64,000 bases of DNA from UBA2991 sp965221735 (lineage in GTDB: Bacteria > Chloroflexota > Dehalococcoidia > Tepidiformales > Tepidiformaceae): positions 2,852,001-2,916,000 of the forward strand of contig OZ244910.1 of the NCBI GenBank assembly GCA_965221735.1, written 5' to 3'. Positions 16,648-24,480 of the stretch are shown here, piece by piece (the stretch's first letter is position 1; each line of letters begins with the position of its first letter). Made by a program: the position numbers and the translations under genes. The notes beneath the pieces are model-generated. The model ran no database searches. It worked only from the letters and a program-made list of their open reading frames with translations, and had not been told where the DNA came from.

Positions 16648-17580
16648 ATGGATGTCGGGTTGATGGTGGAGGGCCAGCACGGCCTGAACTGGGAGAACTG
16701 GCGGCGCATGCTCGCGACGGCGGAGCGGCTGGGGTTCCCGACGGTGTTCCGCTCGGACCACTTCTTCATGCTGCCCACGCACCAGCAGGACAGCCTCGAC
16801 CCGTACCTCTCGTTCGCGCTGGCGGCGGCGGAGACGGAGCGTATCCGCTTCGGGCCGCTGGTGACGCCGATCACGTTCCGGCACCCCTCGAACCTGGGGC
16901 GCATGGCGGCGCAGATCGACCTGCTCAGCGGGGGGCGCTTCGTGATGGGGCTCGGCGCGGGCTGGAACGTGGGCGAGCACGCCGCCTACGGGCTCGACTT
17001 CCCGCCGACGAAGGAGCGCTTCGACCGGCTGACGGAGGCGATCGAGGTGATGAAGGCGCTCTGGGGCGAGGGGCCCGCCTCGTACGAGGGGGAGCACTAC
17101 CGGCTCGAGAACGCGGACTCGCTGCCGAAGCCGGCGTCGGGGCGGCCGCCGATCCTGATCGGGGGGAGCGGGGAGCGGCGGACGCTGCGGCTCGTGGCGG
17201 AGTTCGCGGACGAGTGGAACACGCCCGCCATGCCGCTCGACGACTACCGCCACAAATGCGAGGTGCTGGAGCGGCACTGCGAGGCGGTGGGTCGCGACCC
17301 GGCGAGCATCAAGCGCTCGATGATGAGCTTCGGGCTGGTGGGGCCGAACGAGACTGCCATCGCGCACATCGGGGCCGTGCTCACGAGCAAGGGTCTGGGC
17401 GGGGCCGCGGCCGGGCCGGCGGCAGCGGTCGGAGGAACGACGGACGAGGTCGTCGACACGCTCGGGCGGCTGGCGGAGCTGGGGCTGGACGAGATCGAGT
17501 TCCAGCAGTTCGACTTCGACTCCGACGAGGTGCCCGAGTACCTCGCCGCCGAGGTGGCGGGACGGGTTCGTGACCTGTAG
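16648..17580 (+). CDS. LLM-class F420-dependent oxidoreductase
   Basis: 310 aa. Features: MDVGLMVEGQHGLNWENWRRM, LGFPTVFRSDHFF, LVTPITFRHPSNLGRMAAQIDLLSGGRFVMGLGAGWN, and GGSGERRTLRLVAEFADEWNTP. This is the F420-dependent TIM-barrel pattern of the type predicted for many mycobacterial and SAR202 oxidoreductases. GGGAGG lies 7 nt before the ATG at 16648. It differs from the tandem trio at 18.1-20.9 kb and represents another subfamily. It is followed by the hypothetical gene at 17602. Confidence 0.9.
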   Translation: MDVGLMVEGQHGLNWENWRRMLATAERLGFPTVFRSDHFFMLPTHQQDSLDPYLSFALAAAETERIRFGPLVTPITFRHPSNLGRMAAQIDLLSGGRFVMGLGAGWNVGEHAAYGLDFPPTKERFDRLTEAIEVMKALWGEGPASYEGEHYRLENADSLPKPASGRPPILIGGSGERRTLRLVAEFADEWNTPAMPLDDYRHKCEVLERHCEAVGRDPASIKRSMMSFGLVGPNETAIAHIGAVLTSKGLGGAAAGPAAAVGGTTDEVVDTLGRLAELGLDEIEFQQFDFDSDEVPEYLAAEVAGRVRDL

Positions 17581-17601
17581 CGGAGTGCGGGGCGGGAGAG
17601 G

Positions 17602-18108
17602 GTGACGCTGCTCGCGGACCTGGAGGCGCGGCTGGAGGAGTCGGGCGGAGAGGGCGTGCTGGGCTTCCTGGAGGAGCGGCTGGGGGACGCGGAGGCGATG
17701 GGGGCGGAGCTAGCCGACGCGGACGCCGTCGTCGGCGCGGCGGAGGCGGCGGAGGAGCGCTCGGAGGGGTGGCTGATGGATGCGTTCGAGCAGTTCCCGA
17801 TCGTGAACGCGCAGACGTTCCCGCACAGCTCGCATGTGGACCCGCGCGCGCACGCGGTGCTGGCGACGCACCGCCTGGCGCAGGGCTCCGGGCTCTACCT
17901 GCCCTCGGAGCTGCGAGCCATGAACGAGCGCGACGAGGTGTCGCGAGAATGGCAGGCGCGCGAGGGGCTGCGCTTCTGCGTGTTCGCCGCGATGATGCGG
18001 GCGCTGGGCGAGGCGATGGTGGAGGGAGGCGTGGGGGCGGCCGCCTACGTCTCGACCTGCCAAGAGACGGCGAAGGCGCTGGGCGGCATCGAGATCGCGG
18101 CTCCGTAG
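17602..18108 (+). CDS. Hypothetical protein, function unknown
   Basis: 168 aa from GTG 17602, 21 nt after the LLM gene. The first ~55 residues are strongly acidic and helical (LEARLEESGGEGVLGFLEERL). The middle has a His-containing stretch (NAQTFPHSSHVDPRAHAVLATHRLAQGSG). The end is an Ala/Gly-rich helix. No signal peptide, membrane segment or recognisable catalytic motif is seen. Codon usage matches neighbours and the gene fills the space to the convergent LLM stop (3 nt), which supports it being real. I do not recognise the family. Confidence 0.7.
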   Translation: MTLLADLEARLEESGGEGVLGFLEERLGDAEAMGAELADADAVVGAAEAAEERSEGWLMDAFEQFPIVNAQTFPHSSHVDPRAHAVLATHRLAQGSGLYLPSELRAMNERDEVSREWQAREGLRFCVFAAMMRALGEAMVEGGVGAAAYVSTCQETAKALGGIEIAAP

Positions 18109-18111
18109 GCC

Positions 18112-18996
18112 TCAGCTGATCAGCTTGTCGAGGTCCTCGCGCATCTTCTCCATGGCGGAGGGCACGTCGTCGTCCTGGAGGTTCCCGAGGAAGTCCTCGC
18201 GACCCATCATGAGGCGGGTGACGCCAAGCTCTTCGAGCTGCCCGAGGGGGATGCGGGAGAGGACGGCGGTGCTGCACTGGATCTGCGGCCTGGGCTTGCC
18301 CTGCTCCTCGGCCAGGCGCCGGAGCTTTGCCGCCTCCTCGGGGAACTCTTCGACGGGGGTGAAGCGGCCGCGCAGGCTCTCGTTGAAGGTCATCGCGACG
18401 GCAGGCATCCAGCCGTCGCAGTAGTTGACGACGCGGTTAAGGACGGTCGGGCCGGCGCCGCCGAGGATGATGGGCGGGTGCGGGTCCTGCACGGGCTTGG
18501 GCCACTGCCAGGTGGGGGGTATGTCGACGTGGCGCCCGTGGTACTCGGCGACCTCGCTCGTCCAGAGGACCTTCATGGCCTCGACCTTCTCGCGCATGAG
18601 GCGGAAGCGGGTGGAGGGATCGACGCCGTGGGCCTCCATCTCCTCGATGTTCCAGCCGGCGCCGATGCCGAAGACGACGCGCCCGTTGGAGATCTGGTCG
18701 AGGGTGGCGATTTCCTTGGCGGTGTGGATGGTGTCGCGCTGCGGGACAAGGGCGAGGCTCGTGATGACCTTGAGCTTCTCCGTGACGGCAGCGACGGCGG
18801 CCAGCGAGACGAAGGGGTCGAACATGCTCTTGTAGCCCATGGGCGTCTCCGCAGCGAGGGGGAAGTCCGTGGCGAGGGGCATGTGCGAGTGCTCGGGCAC
18901 GCCCAGGCACTCGAACCCGACACGCTCGGCCTCGCGGGCGACGTTGACGATGCTCGCGTTGTAGTGCGTGGGCGCGTAGTTCAGGCCGAATTCCAT
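18112..18996 (-). CDS. LLM-class F420-dependent oxidoreductase (tandem paralogue 3)
   Basis: 294 aa. Nearly colinear with the two upstream genes: EFGLNYAPTHYNASIVNVA, GVPEHSHMPLATDFPLA, LDQISNGRVVFGIGAGWNIEEM, TWQWPKPVQDPHPPIILGGAGP, then a C-terminal TRLMMGREDFLG. This fits the F420-dependent TIM-barrel family (TIGR03619-like). The three genes at 18112, 19039 and 19977 are tandem duplicates with 40-50-nt gaps and a GGGAGGT-type Shine-Dalgarno before each. The last ~50 residues diverge most between copies. The substrate is unknown. Confidence 0.92.
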   Translation of the reverse strand: MEFGLNYAPTHYNASIVNVAREAERVGFECLGVPEHSHMPLATDFPLAAETPMGYKSMFDPFVSLAAVAAVTEKLKVITSLALVPQRDTIHTAKEIATLDQISNGRVVFGIGAGWNIEEMEAHGVDPSTRFRLMREKVEAMKVLWTSEVAEYHGRHVDIPPTWQWPKPVQDPHPPIILGGAGPTVLNRVVNYCDGWMPAVAMTFNESLRGRFTPVEEFPEEAAKLRRLAEEQGKPRPQIQCSTAVLSRIPLGQLEELGVTRLMMGREDFLGNLQDDDVPSAMEKMREDLDKLIS

Positions 18997-19038
18997 GGGT
19001 GACCTCCCGGAGTCTGGTGACGGAGTGGAGGGCGGCGG

Positions 19039-19926
19039 CTAGCCGGTCAGGGCATCGATGCGCTCGCGGGCGCGCTCAAGGGTCGGCCGGACCTCTTCGT
19101 CGGAGACGCCGTCGGACCCCGGACCGGCGACGTTCACGACGAGACGGGTGACGCCTATCTCCTCGAGCTGCCCCAGGGGAATGCGGCTCGTGATCTCGAC
19201 GCCGCACTGCACCTGCGGGCGGGGCTTGCCGCGCTCCTCGGCCAGGCGCTGGAGCTTCGCGACGTCGTCCGGGAACTCCTCGACGGGGGTGACGCGGCCG
19301 CGCAGGTTCTCGGTGAAGTTCAGGTTGATGGCGGGCATCCACCCGTCTCCGTAGCTCGCCACACGGTTGAGGACATTGGGGCCGGCTCCGCCCACGAGGA
19401 TGGGCGGGTGAGGGTCCTGAACGGGCTTGGGCCACTGCCAGGTGGGGGGAATGTCGACGTGGCGGCCGTGGTATTCGGCGACCTCGCTGGTCCACAGGGT
19501 CTTGATGGCTTCGACCTTCTCCCGCATGAGGCGGAAGCGGGTCGAAGGGTCGGTGCCGTGCGCCTCCATCTCCTCCTCGTTCCAGCCGCCCCCGATCCCG
19601 AGTACGACGCGTCCGCCGGAGATCTGGTCGAGGGTCGCGACTTCCTTGGCCGTGTGGATCGGGTCGCGCTGGGGAATGAGGGCAATCGCGGTGCCGACCT
19701 TCAGGTTCTCCGTGACGGCAGCGGCCGCAGCCAGGGAGACGAACGGGTCGAACATGCTCTTGTAGATCATCGGCACCTCGGGGGCGAGGGGGAAGTTCGT
19801 GTCGACGGGAATGTGCGAGTGCTCGGGAATGAACAGGGACTCGAAGCCGAGGCGCTCAGCCTCGCGGGCGACGGTGACGACGCTCGCGTTGTAGTGCGTG
19901 GGCCAGTACGTCAGGCCGAATTGCAT
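19039..19926 (-). CDS. LLM-class F420-dependent oxidoreductase (tandem paralogue 2)
   Basis: 295 aa. Same pattern as its neighbours: QFGLTYWPTHYNASVVTVA, FIPEHSHIPVDTNFPLA, LDQISGGRVVLGIGGGWNEEEM and TWQWPKPVQDPHPPILVGGAGP. It differs in having Tyr-Trp in place of Tyr-Ala near the N-terminus and a VNVAGPGSDGVSDEE C-terminal segment, suggesting a different substrate from the flanking copies. GGGAGGT precedes the ATG. It probably forms one transcript with 19977 and 18112. Confidence 0.92.
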   Translation of the reverse strand: MQFGLTYWPTHYNASVVTVAREAERLGFESLFIPEHSHIPVDTNFPLAPEVPMIYKSMFDPFVSLAAAAAVTENLKVGTAIALIPQRDPIHTAKEVATLDQISGGRVVLGIGGGWNEEEMEAHGTDPSTRFRLMREKVEAIKTLWTSEVAEYHGRHVDIPPTWQWPKPVQDPHPPILVGGAGPNVLNRVASYGDGWMPAINLNFTENLRGRVTPVEEFPDDVAKLQRLAEERGKPRPQVQCGVEITSRIPLGQLEEIGVTRLVVNVAGPGSDGVSDEEVRPTLERARERIDALTG

Positions 19927-19976
19927 GGGGACCTCCCGGTGTTTCGCGGCGGTGCCCCGCCCGAGTGCGTGTAGCC

Positions 19977-20864
19977 CTAGCTTGTGAGCTGGTCGACGCG
20001 TTCGCGGGCCTGCTCGAGGGCGGGCCGGACGCCGTCGTTGTCGACGGCGTCGAGACCGCCTCCGCCGACGCCCACCATGAGACGGGTGACGCCGATCTCC
20101 TCAAGCTGACCGAGGGGGATGCGGGTCAGGATCTCGGAACCGCACTGGACGTGGGGGCGGGGGCGGCCGCGCTCCTCGGCCATGCGCTGGAGCTTCGCCA
20201 CCTCGTCGGGGAACTCCTCGACCGGGGTGAAGCGGCCGCGCAGGTCTTCGGTGAAGTTCATGTGGACGGCGGGGAGCCAGCCCTCGCAGTAGTTGACGAC
20301 GCGGTTGAGGACGTTGGGGCCGGCGCCGCCCATGAGGATGGGCGGGTGGGGGTCCTGGACGGGCTTGGGCCACTGCCAGGTGGGCGGGACTTCGACGTGG
20401 CGGCCGTGGTACTCGGCCACCTCGTTCGTCCAGAGGGTCTTGATGGCCTCGACCTTCTCGCGCATCACGCGGAAGCGCGTCTTCGGGTCGGTGCCGTGCG
20501 CCTCCATCTCCTCCTCGTTCCAGCCGGCGCCGATGCCGAGGACGACGCGTCCGTTGGAGATCCGGTCGAGGGTCGCGACTTCCTTGGCCGTGTGGATGGG
20601 GTCGCGCTGGGGGATGAGGGCGATGGAGGTGCCGAGCTTCAGGTTCTCGGTGACGGCCGCGGCGGCGGCGAGCGCGACGAAGGGGTCGTACATGCTCTTG
20701 TAGATCATGGGGGTCTCGGGAGCGAGCGGGAAATCCGTCGCGAGCGGCATGTGCGAGTGTTCGGGAACGAAGAGCGACTCGAACCCGAGGCGCTCGGCCT
20801 CGCGGGCGACAACGACGGGGCTGGCGTTGTAGTGCGTCGGGGCGTAGCTCACGCCGAATTCCAC
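19977..20864 (-). CDS. LLM-class F420-dependent oxidoreductase (tandem paralogue 1)
   Basis: 295 aa, first of the leftward trio. EFGVSYAPTHYNASPVVVA, FVPEHSHMPLATDFPLA, LDRISNGRVVLGIGAGWNEEEM and TWQWPKPVQDPHPPILMGGAGP define the barrel. The C-terminal end VGVGGGGLDAVDNDGVRP is its most variable part. It lies 90 nt downstream of the DUF3179 gene; that gap holds no obvious terminator, so read-through from there is possible. It is closer in sequence to 19039 than to other LLM genes in the window. Confidence 0.92.
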   Translation of the reverse strand: MEFGVSYAPTHYNASPVVVAREAERLGFESLFVPEHSHMPLATDFPLAPETPMIYKSMYDPFVALAAAAAVTENLKLGTSIALIPQRDPIHTAKEVATLDRISNGRVVLGIGAGWNEEEMEAHGTDPKTRFRVMREKVEAIKTLWTNEVAEYHGRHVEVPPTWQWPKPVQDPHPPILMGGAGPNVLNRVVNYCEGWLPAVHMNFTEDLRGRFTPVEEFPDEVAKLQRMAEERGRPRPHVQCGSEILTRIPLGQLEEIGVTRLMVGVGGGGLDAVDNDGVRPALEQARERVDQLTS

Positions 20865-20954
20865 ATGGACCTCCCGGGTTGCGGGCGGGGGAACCCCACG
20901 CCCGGATGCGGCGCGCCTAGCCTACCGGTTCGCGCCCTGCGTCGCGCCGCGGGC

Positions 20955-22271
20955 TCAGGGGAGGGGCTCCCAGATCGCCCCGCGCGGGTTGAAGGCGGCC
21001 CAGGCGAACCAGAAGGGCGTGCCGTGGGTGACGGGAGCCAGGCGGGAACCGGCGAGCGGCCCGGAGAGGGCGAGACCGGTTACGTCCCAGGTCGAGCCGG
21101 TCTGCTCGTCCTCGAAGCGGCCGGGGGCCACAACCGTGAAGGTGAGCGCACGGCCATCAACCTCGGAGAGGTAGGCGGCGGCGCTGCCGATGTCGCGGGA
21201 AGCGGCGATCTCGAAGTCGTCGAGGGCGGAGAGCGTTCCCGGCGCCCAGAACACGACGACCTCGGTACTGGCCAGCTCGACGCGGGCGAGCGCGACTTCG
21301 GTAAGCGTCGAGAAGGGCACGGCGATGACGTTGCCTTCGACCGAGAGGGCCACGACGCGTTCGAGGGCGGGGAGGCGGGAGTCGGCGCGCCAGAGGAAGA
21401 ACTTGGGGCTAACGCCGGTGTCGTAGTTGGGGAAGGGGTTGGTGCCGTAGAGGAAGTTGAAGTTGGTCTCCTCGGTCAGGATGTCGGCATCCGGGAACGA
21501 TCGCTTGAAGTCGGCGAAGGAGAGGACGCTCATGGGCAGGGCGCGCAGGAAGACGCCGGCGTGGCGTCCGACGATGCCCTCGCCGGTCGCTTGCTGCCAC
21601 CAGGTCTCGGTCTGGCGGTCCCACATGATGAGGTCGGAGTGGCGCAGGTTGCCGGAGACGGCGAAGTCCAGCACCTCGCCATCGACGCGGCGGTCGAAGG
21701 CGAGCACGGTGTTGCAGAGGGGGCAGAAGGAAGCGACGACGGGCACCCCGTCGACGACGTCGTTGACGATCTCGTGGAAGGTGAGGACGTGGAGGGGATA
21801 GCCGCGAACGACCTCGCCGACTCTGAGGACGCCAATGGGCAGGTTCCCGGCGTAGTCGACCTCATCGAGCGAGGCGAAGCGGGCGACGCCGTACGGTCCA
21901 TCGGTGGAGACGGCGCCGGGGGCATCGAGGGCGATGATGCAGTTGCGGGCGCCGCAGCCGCGGATGATCTGGCCGAAGGGCACGGTGTGGCGCGACCAGT
22001 CCTGGTCGGGCCAGTCGCGGCAGAAGTCGGGGGGCAGGCGGACGATGTCGACATGGCCGGATGGGTCGGTGTGGTGGGCGTAGGGGCACTCGACCTCTCC
22101 CTCGGCCCCCTCGGCGGTTGCTGCGGCAGGGCTGGCGGTAGGGGTGGGAGCGGGGGTCGCGGGGGTTGGGGTGGCGGGTTGGGGGGTTGCAGGGATCGCG
22201 GGGGCATCGTCGCCACAGGCGACGGCGAAGATGAGGACGGACGCGACGAACGGGAGGACGAGGCGGTTCAC
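20955..22271 (-). CDS. DUF3179-containing lipoprotein
   Basis: 438 aa from GTG 22271. The signal sequence (NRLVLPFVASVLIFAVAC) ends in a lipobox Cys followed by GDD, then a long Pro/Thr/Ala linker (~residues 25-60). The DUF3179 domain follows: RGCGARNCIIALDAPGAVS, VRGYPLHVLTFHEIVNDVV, SFCPLCNTVLAFDR, SGNLRHSDLIMWDRQTETWWQQATGEGIVG. Conserved Cys pairs (CGARNC, CPLC) suggest metal binding or a redox role. The function of DUF3179 is unknown. It lies downstream of the first binding-protein terminator, so it is probably transcribed separately, and before the LLM trio. Confidence 0.88.
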   Translation of the reverse strand: MNRLVLPFVASVLIFAVACGDDAPAIPATPQPATPTPATPAPTPTASPAAATAEGAEGEVECPYAHHTDPSGHVDIVRLPPDFCRDWPDQDWSRHTVPFGQIIRGCGARNCIIALDAPGAVSTDGPYGVARFASLDEVDYAGNLPIGVLRVGEVVRGYPLHVLTFHEIVNDVVDGVPVVASFCPLCNTVLAFDRRVDGEVLDFAVSGNLRHSDLIMWDRQTETWWQQATGEGIVGRHAGVFLRALPMSVLSFADFKRSFPDADILTEETNFNFLYGTNPFPNYDTGVSPKFFLWRADSRLPALERVVALSVEGNVIAVPFSTLTEVALARVELASTEVVVFWAPGTLSALDDFEIAASRDIGSAAAYLSEVDGRALTFTVVAPGRFEDEQTGSTWDVTGLALSGPLAGSRLAPVTHGTPFWFAWAAFNPRGAIWEPLP

Positions 22272-22322
22272 GCGGACGATGCTACCGCTCCGGCGGCATC
22301 GCGCAGGCAAGACAGGTAAAGA

Positions 22323-22348
22323 AAGGCCCGCCCCAAGGGGCGGGCCTT
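22323..22348 (-). terminator. Rho-independent terminator after binding-protein gene 1
   Basis: AAGGCCCGCCCC / GGGGCGGGCCTT is a perfect 12-bp stem with an AA loop. On the minus strand it is followed by TTCTTTACC. It lies 44 nt past the stop at 22392 and separates the binding-protein gene from the DUF3179 gene. Confidence 0.85.
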
Positions 22349-22391
22349 CTGTGCTGGATGGGCGCCAGGGGGCACCCACGGGTCGGAGCGA

Positions 22392-24299
22392 TTAGGTCTC
22401 GTCGATCCACATGGACTCGCGACGGAAGGCGTAGGCGTTGAGCCAGTCGTTGAGGCCGAAGTCCCGCAGGCGGGAGCTGAAGCCGTAGTACGACACGGAG
22501 CTGATGGGGAGTCCCCAGTTGCACCAGTGGTTGTCGAGGATCCAGCGCTGGACATCCGTGAGGATCTCGGCGCGGGCCTCGACGTCGGTCTCCGCCTCCT
22601 GCGCCTCCAGCATCTCGATGAGGGTGAGCGAGTCCTCGGCGATCTCCTTGCGGGGCGAGTCGGCGCGGTGGTTGAAGGCGACGTACCCGTAGACGCGGGG
22701 GTCGTAGTTGATGAGGTGGCTGTCGTTCGGGAGGCCAGTGGTACCGCCGCTGTCGCCGGTGCCGTAGCTGAGGATGTCCCAGTCCTTCACATCCTGGCTC
22801 TGGTCGTTTGCGCGTGCTGCCCAGCTGTTGATGTCGACGGCCTCGACCTCGGTCTCGATGCCGAGCGAGGTGGCGATCGACTGGGCCACGAAGTCGCTGA
22901 TCTCCTGCTGGAGGGGCGGGCCGGTGTACTGGAACACCTTGATCTTGTCGACGGGGTGGATGAAGTCCGCCGCCGCCCAGAGGGCGCGAGCCTCTTGCGG
23001 GTCGTGGCGGTACCAGGTGGCCAGCTCCTGCTGGCTCAGCTTCTGGTAGTGGGGGAGGAGGTCGGAGATGGGGGCGGCCAGCTGGCCACCGCGCGGGCGG
23101 ATGGCCGCAATGAAGCCCTCGTAGTCGAACGCCTTCTGGAGCGCCTGACGGGAGCGCTTGTCGTGGAACTTGCCCCCGTCCATGCCCTGCGAGGCGCGCC
23201 CGCCGGCGGGGACTTCGTACACTTCGACGTGGTCCTGACCTTCGAACTCGGGGAGCTCGAGGGGGTCGACGGAAGCGAAGACATCGAGGTCGCCGGCGAG
23301 GAAGGCGGCCTTGGCCGCCGTCGAGTCGGGGATGATTCGCGTCTCCCAGGCGTCGATGTAGGGCCCGTCCTCGACGAAGCCGTCGTCGGCGGGGCTGTGC
23401 TTGTGGTAGTCGGCCCAGCGCTCCAGCCGGGTGCCGGTCGCAGTTCGGCTGGTAAGCCTGTAGGGGCCGCTCGTCGTGCCTTCGGGCAGGTCGTGGATGC
23501 TGTACATGTCTTCCGTCGTGCCGTCGGCCAGCTCGACGGCACTCTCGAACTTCCCGTGTTCCTCGACCATGCGGGGGTTGATGAACGAGTAGTAGTGCCG
23601 CGAACGGTAGACAGTGGCGTCGGCGTTGGGGCGGCTCCAGTGCTCGACAATCGTGTTCTCGTCCGTCGCTTCGAACTCGTCCACGAAATCGAACCCGGAG
23701 CTGGTGACGTGCGTACCGCCCAGGGCCAGATACAGCTTGGGGAGGCGACCAAAGCTAAAGGCCACCGCCTCCGAGGTCACGGGGTCGCCGTTGTGGAACT
23801 GCATGCCCGGGCGGAGCGTCCACACGAGGGTCGTGGGGTCGACCTGCTCGAAGCCGGTCATGCCATCCATCGCGAAGAGGTTCTTCGTCGGCTGGTAGGT
23901 GTACGGCTGGGTCATGGTGGCGTGGGTCACTTCGGTGTTGAGCACGTGGAAGATGCCCGGGTCCATACCGGCGTCCTCGCCGGTCTTCCACCATCGCAGC
24001 GTGCCGCCGTGCTTGTCGGCGGGGGCCTCGGTGGCCGCGGCAGCCTGCTCCTCGGCGGCGGCCTCGGTGGCCGCGGCAGCCTGTTCCTCGGCAGCGGCCT
24101 CGGTGGCCGCGGCGGCAGCCTGCGTGGCCGCAGCCGCCTGCGTCGCGGCGGGAGCGGCGGCATCGTCATCGTCGTCGTCGCCGCAACCCGCGAGGATGGC
24201 GGCGGAGCCGGCCGCGGCGACGCCGCTGCCGACAAGGAAACTGCGACGGCTCAGCGGCCGGCGGCGGAGTCTCTGCCAATAGTTCTCGTTGTCACGCAT
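22392..24299 (-). CDS. ABC transporter family 5 substrate-binding lipoprotein, copy 1 (Tat-exported)
   Basis: 635 aa. The N-terminus carries a twin-arginine motif (SRRSFLVG, R18-R19) and a lipobox ending at C39 (ILAGC), then GDDDDDD and a low-complexity Ala/Thr/Glu/Gln linker to ~residue 100. The SBP_bac_5 domain follows (YQPTKNLFAMDGMTGFEQVDP, LRPGMQFHNGDPVTSEAVAFSFGRL, KAFDYEGFIAAIRP). It would bind a peptide or other organic solute outside the membrane for the DppBC-type permease at 30753-32641. Start ATG 24299 follows GGGAGGGA. It is the most divergent of the four copies (for example RPRGGQLAAPI in place of RPLGG). Confidence 0.93.
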   Translation of the reverse strand: MRDNENYWQRLRRRPLSRRSFLVGSGVAAAGSAAILAGCGDDDDDDAAAPAATQAAAATQAAAAATEAAAEEQAAAATEAAAEEQAAAATEAPADKHGGTLRWWKTGEDAGMDPGIFHVLNTEVTHATMTQPYTYQPTKNLFAMDGMTGFEQVDPTTLVWTLRPGMQFHNGDPVTSEAVAFSFGRLPKLYLALGGTHVTSSGFDFVDEFEATDENTIVEHWSRPNADATVYRSRHYYSFINPRMVEEHGKFESAVELADGTTEDMYSIHDLPEGTTSGPYRLTSRTATGTRLERWADYHKHSPADDGFVEDGPYIDAWETRIIPDSTAAKAAFLAGDLDVFASVDPLELPEFEGQDHVEVYEVPAGGRASQGMDGGKFHDKRSRQALQKAFDYEGFIAAIRPRGGQLAAPISDLLPHYQKLSQQELATWYRHDPQEARALWAAADFIHPVDKIKVFQYTGPPLQQEISDFVAQSIATSLGIETEVEAVDINSWAARANDQSQDVKDWDILSYGTGDSGGTTGLPNDSHLINYDPRVYGYVAFNHRADSPRKEIAEDSLTLIEMLEAQEAETDVEARAEILTDVQRWILDNHWCNWGLPISSVSYYGFSSRLRDFGLNDWLNAYAFRRESMWIDET

Positions 24300-24333
24300 G
24301 AAAACCAGATCCCTCCCGGTGTGGGTCTGGCCC

Positions 24334-24339
24334 AGTATA
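24334..24339 (-). promoter_or_regulatory. Conserved -10 element of binding-protein gene 1
   Basis: TATACT on the minus strand, 34 nt upstream of the ATG, followed by G and a GGGAGGGA-containing leader. The same TATACTG block recurs at a comparable distance before all four binding-protein genes while the DNA around it varies, which supports function. Confidence 0.6.
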
Positions 24340-24410
24340 CCCGCAAGGCCCTTGAGGGCATCAGCAAGAGGCCGGCGCCCCTGAATACTGGAGCGGAGGC
24401 GGGCAAGCGA

Positions 24411-24436
24411 AAGGCCCGCCCCGGGGGGCGGGCCTT
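24411..24436 (-). terminator. Rho-independent terminator after binding-protein gene 2
   Basis: AAGGCCCGCCCC / GGGGCGGGCCTT forms a perfect 12-bp stem with a GG loop, 44 nt beyond the stop at 24481. It is followed on the minus strand by a short T-containing tail. Stem and flanks match the terminator at 22323-22348, so it was copied along with the gene. Confidence 0.85.
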
Positions 24437-24480
24437 CTGTGCTGGATGGGCGCCCGGGGGCGCCCACGGGTCGGAACGAT

